From positions 1-8,567 of the forward strand of contig JAQCAN010000095.1 of NCBI GenBank assembly GCA_027621335.1: 8,567 nucleotides of DNA, written 5' to 3'. The notes below the pieces were generated by a model. The model did not search any database and was not told where the DNA came from. It was given only the letters and a program-made list of their open reading frames with translations. The stretch is from Bacteroidota bacterium (GTDB lineage: Bacteria; Bacteroidota; Bacteroidia; Flavobacteriales_D; JABDKJ01). This document shows positions 1 through 6,058 of the stretch, piece after piece; the first letter of the stretch is position 1, and the number at the start of each line of letters is the position of its first letter. Both the position numbers and the translations under genes were made by a program.

Positions 1-219
1 CCCTAGTCCATGTTCAGCGTAGACAGATGTCGTCCATAGGCTGGTGTTCAAGGAGTTCAGGAATTGGCCATTGGATCCATAGTAGCCGCGGTTCTCTACC
101 CAAGAAAACCCCAGTTTATAATAGCCTTGCCCTTTTTTACTCACCCAGCCGCCTCCAGCATATGCCGGTGAAATCAGACAGATGCAAAAAAAACCAATGA
201 AAATACCTTTCCTTAACAT
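1..219 (-). CDS. Probable outer-membrane beta-barrel protein, N-terminal fragment (gene runs off the window)
   Basis: The frame is open from an ATG at 219 down to base 1, giving 73 residues with no stop, so the rest lies outside the window. Residues 1-21 form a clear Sec signal peptide: MLRK, then a hydrophobic core (GIFIGFFCICLIS), then an AYA cleavage site. The mature protein starts GGGWVSKKGQGYYKLGFSW, followed by alternating aromatic/polar segments and a TSVYAEHGLG segment. This layout resembles Bacteroidota proteins of unknown function predicted to be outer-membrane beta-barrels, which start with a GGW-KKG-GY-K motif and have an early 'YAEYG'-like strand. That family match is from memory. 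A TATGTTTG box lies just upstream. Being real and exported is well supported; the barrel assignment is inference from about 50 mature residues. Confidence 0.72.
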   Translation of the reverse strand, partial: MLRKGIFIGFFCICLISPAYAGGGWVSKKGQGYYKLGFSWVENRGYYGSNGQFLNSLNTSLWTTSVYAEHGLG

Positions 220-237
220 TCAGCTTGTCATTTCGTA

Positions 238-245
238 CAAACATA
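238..245 (-). promoter_or_regulatory. Candidate -7 promoter box (TATGTTTG) for the beta-barrel gene
   Basis: Read on the minus strand the bases are TATGTTTG, an exact match to the Bacteroidota -7 consensus TAnnTTTG. It ends 18 bases before the ATG at 219, so the transcript would have a short leader of roughly 12 bases. I see no good TTG -33 element 17-23 bases further upstream, which lowers confidence. Confidence 0.4.
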
Positions 246-434
246 GATTCTGAGTATCACAGAATATTCACGGAATGATTACAAAAGAATGCTCCTAAAG
301 AGCTCCGGCTCGCATATGACCTTGTTTTAGGAAAAAATAGGTCTCATAGAGTTGCTGACATATGAGATAGGAAGGTGTCCAATGCTTGAATTCAGGATTG
401 TAACTTGCCGCCCAAAGTTTAAATCACAAATACT

Positions 435-1049
435 ATGAAGCTACATCTACTTTCTTCCCTTGCCATGTTCCTCTTTTTAACCGTATCAAGCATGGCCACA
501 GACCACGTTATCAGCACCAGTGGGCTCACTTACGCGCCTGCTGAGTTGACGGTCAACGTGGGGGATAACATCACCATCAATGCCAGTTCCGTCCATCCTA
601 CCACGGAGGTCAGCCAAGCAACATGGGAGGCCAATGGCACTGCAGCCTTAGTTGGCGGATTCGGTACGAACACGGCTTCATTCACCTTCACTGTGGAAGA
701 AGTAGGAATAATATACTATGTATGTGACGACCATATCGCCAGTGGTATGAAGGGATTGATCAATGTCCTTGATCCAGTTGGAATACCTGAACTGGTCAAC
801 TCCGATGGTTTTACCCTGAATAGCAATCCCCTTGTCGCTGGGCTTCTATCATATACATTGGTGGACAAAGAGCTTATTGGTAGTCAAGTAGAGATCATTG
901 ACCTTAGTGGTAAATTAGTCTTTCAGGAAAGACTGATATCCTCTAGTGCTGCTTTTCAGACGAATCTGAAGGTAGGAGTCTACCTGTTGGTCATTAGAAG
1001 GAATGATGAAGCAATTCTATTCACTCAAAGGGTGTTCATCGAGAACTGA
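435..1049 (+). CDS. Secreted cupredoxin (plastocyanin/azurin-like) with T9SS type A sorting domain
   Basis: A 204-residue protein with three parts. Residues 1-21 are a signal peptide (MKLHLLSSLAMFLFLTVSSMA). Residues about 24-113 form a cupredoxin domain, with the YAPAELTVNVGD strand typical of plastocyanin-like folds. All four type 1 copper ligands are visible: His54 (SSVHPTTEV), Cys97, His100 and Met105, the last three in the exact plastocyanin spacing C-x2-H-x4-M. Residues about 125-204 look like a T9SS type A C-terminal sorting domain, with an 'IIDLSGK' strand, an 'LKVGVYLLVI' strand and a short basic/hydrophobic end. The protein is therefore probably moved across the outer membrane and released or surface-anchored. 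A role in electron transfer or copper handling is inferred; no redox partner is encoded nearby. No Shine-Dalgarno is seen, as usual in this phylum. It appears monocistronic and ends at a strong terminator. Confidence 0.9.
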   Translation: MKLHLLSSLAMFLFLTVSSMATDHVISTSGLTYAPAELTVNVGDNITINASSVHPTTEVSQATWEANGTAALVGGFGTNTASFTFTVEEVGIIYYVCDDHIASGMKGLINVLDPVGIPELVNSDGFTLNSNPLVAGLLSYTLVDKELIGSQVEIIDLSGKLVFQERLISSSAAFQTNLKVGVYLLVIRRNDEAILFTQRVFIEN

Positions 1050-1070
1050 TCAGAGTCTTTTCCGTAAGTT

Positions 1071-1105
1071 AAGAACCCCTTCAATCAATGGAGGGGTTCT
1101 TTTTT
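1071..1105 (+). terminator. Rho-independent terminator between convergent genes
   Basis: AAGAACCCCT (1071-1080) pairs perfectly with AGGGGTTCTT (1092-1101). The stem extends by a T-G wobble and two more pairs (1081-1083 with 1089-1091), leaving a five-base ATCAA loop. A run of six Ts (1100-1105) follows on the plus strand, making a classic terminator for the cupredoxin gene. On the minus strand the hairpin begins right at the TAA stop of the channel gene and is followed by TTAACTTA, so it may also work, more weakly, in that direction. Confidence 0.88.
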
Positions 1106-1700
1106 ATACATAGGGTAGCGACCAATGCCTCCTTACCGCAATGGTCCTGATCGTGATGATGATGGCTACTGTTAGGCCTGTAGCGAGTTCCTTGCCTAGG
1201 ATTGGAAAACTTATCAGGTATATCGCTGCCCCGGTCACACAAGCTGTCGCGTAGATCTCCTTCCTGAATATCAGAGGCACTTCATTGCAGAGTATATCTC
1301 TGATGACTCCTCCAAATACGGCCGAAACTGTACCCATGATGAGGGCAATGACCGGGGAGAGACCGAAGGTCAGGGTCTTCTGAACGCCAAGGATGGTGAA
1401 AAGAGCGATTCCCAGGGTGTCAAAGAGGAAGAAGGTGCGTTTCAGTTTGACCAGATGTACTTTGAAGAAATAGGTGATGATGACTGCTGAAAGGACGACA
1501 TAGAGGTAGTTCAGATCCTTCATCCATGCGGTAGGAGTGCTGCCTATGAGGACATCTCGAAGAGTACCTCCGCCTACTGCGGTGACGAATGCAATGACCA
1601 AGACCCCAAAAGCATCCAGCCTTCTTTCTGAGGCTGAAAGAGCCCCGGAGATGGCAAAGACCAAGGTCCCAGTGATATCAAGCAGGTAGATGAGATTCAT
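1104..1700 (-). CDS. TRIC-type / UPF0126 (YicG-like) membrane channel protein
   Basis: A 198-residue, very hydrophobic inner-membrane protein. It has two homologous halves, each with about three membrane segments and the family's signature kinked glycine motif: GGGTLRD at residues 43-49 and GGVIRD at 130-135. A seventh hydrophobic segment (about 173-187) precedes a basic tail (RRHW). Length and layout match the bacterial UPF0126 family, which is structurally related to animal trimeric intracellular cation (TRIC) channels. Members have been described as cation channels, and E. coli YicG has been linked to glycine transport, so the substrate cannot be assigned from sequence. It starts at ATG 1700 (MNLIYLLDITGT, the usual family beginning). 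The upstream Nudix regulator is on the same strand 93 bases away, so read-through is possible, but a candidate promoter lies in the gap. The stop overlaps the T-run of the shared terminator. Confidence 0.93.
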   Translation of the reverse strand: MNLIYLLDITGTLVFAISGALSASERRLDAFGVLVIAFVTAVGGGTLRDVLIGSTPTAWMKDLNYLYVVLSAVIITYFFKVHLVKLKRTFFLFDTLGIALFTILGVQKTLTFGLSPVIALIMGTVSAVFGGVIRDILCNEVPLIFRKEIYATACVTGAAIYLISFPILGKELATGLTVAIIITIRTIAVRRHWSLPYV

Positions 1701-1739
1701 AGCTCCGGTTGGTCATTTGATTTTGAATCCTTTGAAGTG

Positions 1740-1768
1740 TAAAGCTAACCCCACGCAGAAGAGTCAAA
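1740..1768 (-). promoter_or_regulatory. Candidate Bacteroidota-type promoter for the TRIC-like gene
   Basis: On the minus strand a TTTG (1768-1765) is followed after 17 bases by TAGCTTTA (1747-1740), a 7-of-8 match to the phylum's TAnnTTTG -7 box. The spacing fits the usual TTG-N17-23-TAnnTTTG pattern. Transcription would begin about 33 bases upstream of ATG 1700. The last base of the -7 box mismatches, so this is a moderate call. Confidence 0.38.
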
Positions 1769-1793
1769 CCAATGGAGTAGTAGAAAGAACCCT

Positions 1794-2549
1794 CTATAAT
1801 TTGAAGTTCTCGAATCCTTCTTGTAGGAGTTCTTCATAGCGATCCTTGTCGAAGGAGAAGAAACGAGCAGGTTTATGGGCTACTCCTTCCTGCTTTTCCG
1901 CCAACTCTGTCACTATGCCCAGCTTTATGATCTTCCTTCGGAAGTTGCGTTTATCGATATCACGGTTATGGATGGCCTCATAAAGGCGCTGAAGTTGGCT
2001 CAAAGTGAATTTCGGAGGCAAAAGATTGAAACCTATTGGACGGGTCTGTAAAGTCTGGCGAAGAGCAGAAAGCGCTTTGTCTAAGAGTATGTTGTGGTCA
2101 AAAGCTAATTCGGCCACTTCATTGACCGGGACCCAGACTGCGGATCGAGCGAAAGAGCTAGCAACTGGAATATAGTCATGCATTTTGACCAGGCTATAAT
2201 AACCTATGGTCACTACTCTCTCTTCAGGTTCAGAACGGATGCTCTTAAGCCAGCGTTGATCGGATTCTGATGAGAGGCGACCAGGATCACCGAATGCTCC
2301 GAATTGCTCCATGAAGATGTTCTGCAGACCAGTGAGGTCCTTCAACACTCGCTGCGCCCCTTCATCCAACTGCTCGTCCATATAGATCAGGTCACCAGGC
2401 AGGGCATATTGAACGATCTCATTCTTGAAATCGCTATCGTATCGGCCTCTGTCGATTAAGAGCACGTGTAGATTCTCAAAGTCGAAACCGAAGAGCACAC
2501 AATCTATTGAGATGTGCGGATTGAGTCGTTTCATAGGTGGATGGGACAT
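1794..2549 (-). CDS. Nudix-fold transcriptional regulator (NrtR/AraR-like) with winged-helix domain
   Basis: 251 residues from the chosen ATG at 2549. An N-terminal Nudix fold (about 10-150: HISIDCVLFGFD, then FGDPGR, then VVTIGYYSLV) is followed by a C-terminal winged-helix domain (about 171-251: FNLLPPKFTLSQLQRLYEAI, then DKRNFRRKI, then KPARFFSFD). This is the layout of NrtR-type repressors, including the arabinose regulator AraR of Bacteroides. The Nudix box (52-75) is degenerate: where an active enzyme has RE-x-x-EE, this has RVLKDL, so the metal-binding glutamates are gone and it probably binds a ligand rather than cleaving one. The frame stays open to an ATG at 2654, but family members usually have only about 10 residues before the 'ISIDC' strand, and a promoter box and palindrome lie within that extension. 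ATG 2534 is a further option. It is divergent from the sugar kinase, so a sugar or sugar-phosphate effector is likely but unproven. Confidence 0.87.
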   Translation of the reverse strand: MSHPPMKRLNPHISIDCVLFGFDFENLHVLLIDRGRYDSDFKNEIVQYALPGDLIYMDEQLDEGAQRVLKDLTGLQNIFMEQFGAFGDPGRLSSESDQRWLKSIRSEPEERVVTIGYYSLVKMHDYIPVASSFARSAVWVPVNEVAELAFDHNILLDKALSALRQTLQTRPIGFNLLPPKFTLSQLQRLYEAIHNRDIDKRNFRRKIIKLGIVTELAEKQEGVAHKPARFFSFDKDRYEELLQEGFENFKL

Positions 2550-2588
2550 GGTCTTGACGGGTGTAAAAAGGCTAGACTTCTCGTATGA

Positions 2589-2596
2589 CAAAAATA
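2589..2596 (-). promoter_or_regulatory. Candidate -7 promoter box (TATTTTTG) for the Nudix regulator
   Basis: Minus-strand bases 2596-2589 read TATTTTTG, an exact TAnnTTTG match. Transcription would start near 2582, about 33 bases before the preferred ATG at 2549. This supports the shorter protein start over the one at 2654. A clear TTG -33 element is not seen; the palindrome at 2617-2633 occupies the region where one would sit. Confidence 0.42.
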
Positions 2597-2616
2597 TTAC
2601 TTTTACCTCCTTCCGA

Positions 2617-2633
2617 GTTAGTGTAAATCTAAC
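2617..2633. promoter_or_regulatory. Candidate operator: GTTAG-N7-CTAAC palindrome in the divergent spacer
   Basis: The bases GTTAG-TGTAAAT-CTAAC form a perfect 5-base inverted repeat around a seven-base A/T-rich centre. It lies about 20 bases upstream of the regulator's -7 box and about 62 bases upstream of the kinase ATG, a suitable place to control both directions. Its size and symmetry fit a dimeric winged-helix repressor. A related half-pattern, GTGTAAA followed by CTA, recurs at 2561-2574. The factor that binds is not known from sequence. Confidence 0.35.
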
Positions 2634-2695
2634 AATAAGTAGGAAGGTTAGCAAGTTCAGCTGAGGAATTCTGGTAAACGAAAGACGTTTGAATT

Positions 2696-3559
2696 ATGGT
2701 ATTGATAGTTGATAGCGGATCAACAAAAAGCGATTGGGTGTTATTGAAGAATTCCCAAGACAAAGTGCTCTTCAAGACAATGGGTTTCAACCCCTATTTT
2801 CATAACGAGACCATCATAGCCAATGCCATCAAGCAGAATGAGGATCTTTTCCAATATGCCGATCAAGTGGATCAGGTGTACTATTACGGAGCGGGTGCGA
2901 GCAGCGAGCACTTGAAGGAGATCGTAAGGAGGGCCTTGAAACGCGTCTTCAATAAAGCGTCCATCATCGTGGATCATGACCTTGTCGCATCTGCATACGC
3001 AACTTACACAGGCGTGCCCTCTATAAGTTGTATCCTTGGTACAGGGTCGAACTCCTGTCATTTCGATGGCCAAGGTATTGCTGAAGAAGTCCCTGCTTTG
3101 GCCTATATCCTTGGAGATGAAGGAAGCGGGAGCTATTTCGGGAAGAAATTATTGAGTGCGTTCTTATACAAGCATTTGCCTAAGGTCATCCATGAGGATC
3201 TTGTCGATCGATTCGGATTGACCAAGGACATCATCATGGAGAATGTCTATATGATGCCACACGCCAATGTCTATTTGGCGTCTTTCATGAGGTTCATTGC
3301 TGAGCATAAGGACCATCCATGGGTTGATGATATGGTCTATGAGGGACTGAAGGAATTTATCAGGATCCATGTCTTGTGCTACCGAGATGCGAAGGAAGTT
3401 CCAGTTCATTTCATTGGTTCTGTGGGATACTTCTTCAGAGAGCAATTGGAGAGGGCAGCCTCTGATATGGGTATTACCTTGGGTATAGTCACTCGTAAGC
3501 CTATTGATGGTCTGGTGAAATATCATCTAGACCATATGGATCTCATCCTCCATGACTGA
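2696..3559 (+). CDS. BadF/BadG/BcrA/BcrD-family sugar kinase (N-acetylglucosamine kinase-like)
   Basis: A 287-residue cytoplasmic ASKHA-fold ATPase. Visible motifs are the phosphate-1 loop DSGSTK (residues 6-11), a central acidic segment DHDLVASAYA (93-102), the phosphate-2 loop LGTGSNS (114-120), the family hallmark LGDEGSGSYFGK (139-150), the adenosine motif FIGSVGYFF (239-247) and a C-terminal KPIDGLVKYH (268-277). The length matches the Bacteroidota branch usually annotated as N-acetylglucosamine kinase-like, which phosphorylates amino sugars or hexoses in characterised relatives. It is the first gene on the plus strand opposite the Nudix regulator, and precedes two alpha-glucan hydrolases, so it may phosphorylate glucose released from maltodextrins or an amino sugar. 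That substrate choice is inference. There is no Shine-Dalgarno; the start is the only upstream ATG placed before the conserved VLIVDSGST strand. Confidence 0.88.
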   Translation: MVLIVDSGSTKSDWVLLKNSQDKVLFKTMGFNPYFHNETIIANAIKQNEDLFQYADQVDQVYYYGAGASSEHLKEIVRRALKRVFNKASIIVDHDLVASAYATYTGVPSISCILGTGSNSCHFDGQGIAEEVPALAYILGDEGSGSYFGKKLLSAFLYKHLPKVIHEDLVDRFGLTKDIIMENVYMMPHANVYLASFMRFIAEHKDHPWVDDMVYEGLKEFIRIHVLCYRDAKEVPVHFIGSVGYFFREQLERAASDMGITLGIVTRKPIDGLVKYHLDHMDLILHD

Positions 3560-3571
3560 GGTTTGAGTTTG

Positions 3572-3607
3572 TCGGAAATCGAATAGGTCGAAACTGTACC
3601 TATCCGA
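3572..3607 (+). other. Inverted repeat / possible hairpin between kinase and first GH13 gene
   Basis: ATAGGT (3583-3588) pairs perfectly with ACCTAT (3598-3603) around a nine-base loop. TCGG (3572-3575) can pair with CCGA (3604-3607), leaving a seven-base one-sided bulge. No T-run follows, so it is not a normal terminator. It could be a binding site, a weak attenuator, or an RNA-processing structure that separates expression of the kinase from the hydrolases. The same stretch also carries three loosely repeated TCGnAA units (3572, 3579, 3588). Confidence 0.25.
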
Positions 3608-3640
3608 GTGCCCGGTAGAATAAGATATTGTGCGGTTGAT

Positions 3641-3648
3641 TAGATTTG
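3641..3648 (+). promoter_or_regulatory. Candidate -7 promoter box (TAGATTTG) for the GH13 pair
   Basis: TAGATTTG is an exact match to TAnnTTTG. It ends 24 bases before the ATG at 3673, so a transcript would start near 3655 with a leader of about 18 bases. No convincing TTG lies at the -33 position. If real, the hydrolase-transporter genes can be transcribed apart from the kinase. Confidence 0.42.
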
Positions 3649-3672
3649 GGGATAACAGACTGATTTAATTCC

Positions 3673-6057
3673 ATGCTCGAAATGTCATTAAAATCGTCAG
3701 CCGCTTGCCTTGCGCTAACAGGAATCTTTATTTCCAGCGCTTGTCACCGATCTGACAATGCAATAGAGGCGTATACCCTTTTGGAGAATAGCTCAGTCAT
3801 TGGACTTTGTTCTCCTTTCAGAATGGGGCCAGGACCTACCTCGATCTCACTTACCGATTATACCATCAAGTCAGAGGAATTGGATTCGGTCGGGGTGAGC
3901 AAAGGATTGTTCATGGACTCCTTCGAGGGTGATGAACTTGTCATTTCCCAATCCGATGATGCCAGTGGCTTAGAGGCCATCTATTTATGGAAAGGGGGCT
4001 CTGCTTCGGTGATTCCAGTTAGGAAATCCCTAATGGAAAAGATGATTTTCACGTTTGACCCTCACGGTAAGACCTACACCAGCGTTCAGATCAAAGGAGA
4101 GATGAATGCATGGAATGTCAATGCTAATCCGTTCATAGAGGATGGCGGCTTATATCGAACAGATTTCATCTTGTCTCCAGGTAAGTATCAGTATAAAATG
4201 GTACTGGATGGAAAGGAAGCCTCACATCCTGATAGTCCCGACTCTGTGAGCAATGGCTCAGGGGGTTATAATCAGGTCCTTGAATTCGGGGATGAAGAGA
4301 GGGCTCCCATCTTTATCACTGCTCATTTCAATGATGGTCAGATTGCCATTTCAGGTAAGTCCGAGGGGCAGAAATTGATTGCGCTTTGGAATAATAGTGA
4401 GATCAGATGTACTGAAGAGGGAGATGGGTGGATTCTTCATCTCCCCGAGAATGCGAGTTCGGTCAAACGTTCTTTTGTGCGAGCTTGGGTCAGTGACGAC
4501 CGTCACGTGTCCAATGATATCCTTATCCCATTGGAATATGGTCAGCCCATGTCGGAGGTCAGTCAATTGGATAGAATGGATAGACATGCCATGAGCTTGT
4601 ACAACGTCTTCATCGATCGTTTTGCAAATGGTGATAAAGCCAATGACCATATGGAGAACCCTGAACTGGTGCTACCAAAGGCTAACAGCATGGGTGGTGA
4701 TCTCCGTGGCTTGATTGCGAAAGTGGACGAAGGCTTCTTTGAGGAACGCGGTATCAATACGATCTGGATCTCACCCGTGGTCAAGAATGTGGATGGACCA
4801 TACGGCTATTGGCCTGAACCAGAAAGCCGATTCTCTCCTTACCATGGCTACTGGCCTGTGTCATTCACCTTGGTGGAACCGCGTTTTGGAACACCGGTCG
4901 ATCTTCATGAACTAGTAGATAAGGCCCATGCGAGGAACCTCAATGTTCTCCTTGATTTCGTGGCGAACCATGTCCATGAGGAACATCCATATTACAAGGC
5001 TCATCCAGAAGTGGCCACAGAGTTATATCTACCCGATGGCACCTTGAATACCGAGCGATGGGATGATCATCGCTTGACCACTTGGTTCGATGTGTTCATG
5101 CCTTCCCTCCAATTGGATAAGCCTGAGGTATACGAGATGCTCACAGACTCAGCCATCTATTGGATCAAAGAATATGACTTCGATGGATTCAGACATGATG
5201 CGACAAAGCATGTTCCTGAGATTTTCTGGCGCACCTTGACCCGTAAACTCAAGGAGCAGGTCACCAGCACTGGAAAACCTCTCTACCAGATAGGAGAGAC
5301 CTATGGGTCACGTGAATTAGTGGGAAGTTATGTGAATACTGGCCAATTGGATGCTCAGTTCGATTTCAACGTCTATGACGCCACTGTGGCAGTGTTGGTC
5401 AGTGAAGGAGGGTCTTTCGAAGACTTCTCTACCTCGGTCCATGCTAGTTTGGACGCATTCGGTCATCATCACTTGATGGGTAACATCACTGGAAATCAAG
5501 ACAGAGCCAGATTCATCAGCTACGCTGGTGGTGCGCTGAGACTGGATGAAGACGCCAAGGTCGCTGGATGGACCCGTGAGATTGGAGTAGGGGACAGCGT
5601 GGCATATAATAAGAGCAAATTGCTCATGGCTTTGGTCACCTCATTGCCAGGATTGCCTGTAATCTATTATGGAGATGAATTTGGTTCATTCGGAGGCAAT
5701 GACCCCGATAACCGAAAGATGATGCGCTTTGCAGGCTATGACAGAAAGGAGACCGAATTGCTGAAGGTCTATGAGGCACTCATGAACTTGAGACAGAACT
5801 CGCTTCCCCTCATCTATGGTGACTTCAGGGAGCATCTTATCACAGAGAACACCTATGTCTTCTCACGGAATTATCTCGGAGCCTCCGTTCTGGTCCTGAT
5901 CAATAATTCGGATACGGAAGAGGAGATTGACTTCACATTTGATGACGATCAGACCTCACTAGCACGAACCACCTGGGACGGAAGCCCGATTACATCCAAA
6001 GGAAACGCACAATACACTTTGACATTACCTCCTTATTCATTTGAAATCATAAAGTAA
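3673..6057 (+). CDS. Lipoprotein GH13 alpha-amylase-family hydrolase (neopullulanase/cyclomaltodextrinase-like), multidomain
   Basis: 794 residues. A lipoprotein signal ends ISSAC with Cys24 as the likely lipid site (Met4 is an alternative start; position -3 is Ser, a weaker lipobox). Then come an unassigned segment (about 30-120), a CBM48/E-set glycogen-recognition domain (about 125-206: VQIKGEMNAWN, then KYQYKMVLDG), a second beta domain (about 212-292), the GH13 barrel (about 305-715) and a C-terminal beta domain. GH13 regions: I DFVANH (428-433), II GFRHDATKH (505-513, nucleophile Asp509), III IGET (acid/base Glu542), IV TGNQD (Asp610). Region IV has Gln609 where most members have His. 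YYGDEFG (665-671) is also typical. It should hydrolyse alpha-1,4-glucans, perhaps pullulan or cyclodextrins, in the periplasm or at the outer membrane. The next GH13 gene starts one base after its stop. Exact specificity is uncertain. Confidence 0.92.
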   Translation: MLEMSLKSSAACLALTGIFISSACHRSDNAIEAYTLLENSSVIGLCSPFRMGPGPTSISLTDYTIKSEELDSVGVSKGLFMDSFEGDELVISQSDDASGLEAIYLWKGGSASVIPVRKSLMEKMIFTFDPHGKTYTSVQIKGEMNAWNVNANPFIEDGGLYRTDFILSPGKYQYKMVLDGKEASHPDSPDSVSNGSGGYNQVLEFGDEERAPIFITAHFNDGQIAISGKSEGQKLIALWNNSEIRCTEEGDGWILHLPENASSVKRSFVRAWVSDDRHVSNDILIPLEYGQPMSEVSQLDRMDRHAMSLYNVFIDRFANGDKANDHMENPELVLPKANSMGGDLRGLIAKVDEGFFEERGINTIWISPVVKNVDGPYGYWPEPESRFSPYHGYWPVSFTLVEPRFGTPVDLHELVDKAHARNLNVLLDFVANHVHEEHPYYKAHPEVATELYLPDGTLNTERWDDHRLTTWFDVFMPSLQLDKPEVYEMLTDSAIYWIKEYDFDGFRHDATKHVPEIFWRTLTRKLKEQVTSTGKPLYQIGETYGSRELVGSYVNTGQLDAQFDFNVYDATVAVLVSEGGSFEDFSTSVHASLDAFGHHHLMGNITGNQDRARFISYAGGALRLDEDAKVAGWTREIGVGDSVAYNKSKLLMALVTSLPGLPVIYYGDEFGSFGGNDPDNRKMMRFAGYDRKETELLKVYEALMNLRQNSLPLIYGDFREHLITENTYVFSRNYLGASVLVLINNSDTEEEIDFTFDDDQTSLARTTWDGSPITSKGNAQYTLTLPPYSFEIIK

Positions 6058-6058
6058 C

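Noticed and set aside
2604..2613. Strong AGGAGG-type purine run on the minus strand inside the divergent spacer.
   Set aside because: No ATG or GTG follows at a workable distance in any useful frame, and it lies upstream of the likely transcription start; it is probably chance.
2550..2654. Longer start for the Nudix regulator at ATG 2654, adding 35 residues.
   Set aside because: The extension is not like family N-termini, and its DNA holds an exact -7 promoter box and a palindrome, so it is better read as the control region.
2425..2664. Plus-strand open frame of 79 codons opposite the regulator start.
   Set aside because: It is antisense to the conserved Nudix N-terminus, has no recognisable domain, and depends on the codon pattern of the real gene.
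2741..3526. Two minus-strand open frames (110 and 120 codons) within the sugar kinase.
   Set aside because: Both are antisense to conserved ATP-binding motifs and show no independent features.
2696..3559. Activator of a benzoyl-CoA reductase or 2-hydroxyacyl-CoA dehydratase, given the BadF/BcrA family name.
   Set aside because: Length, the LGDEGSGSYFGK and KPIDGL motifs and the carbohydrate neighbours fit the sugar-kinase branch, and no dehydratase or reductase genes are near.
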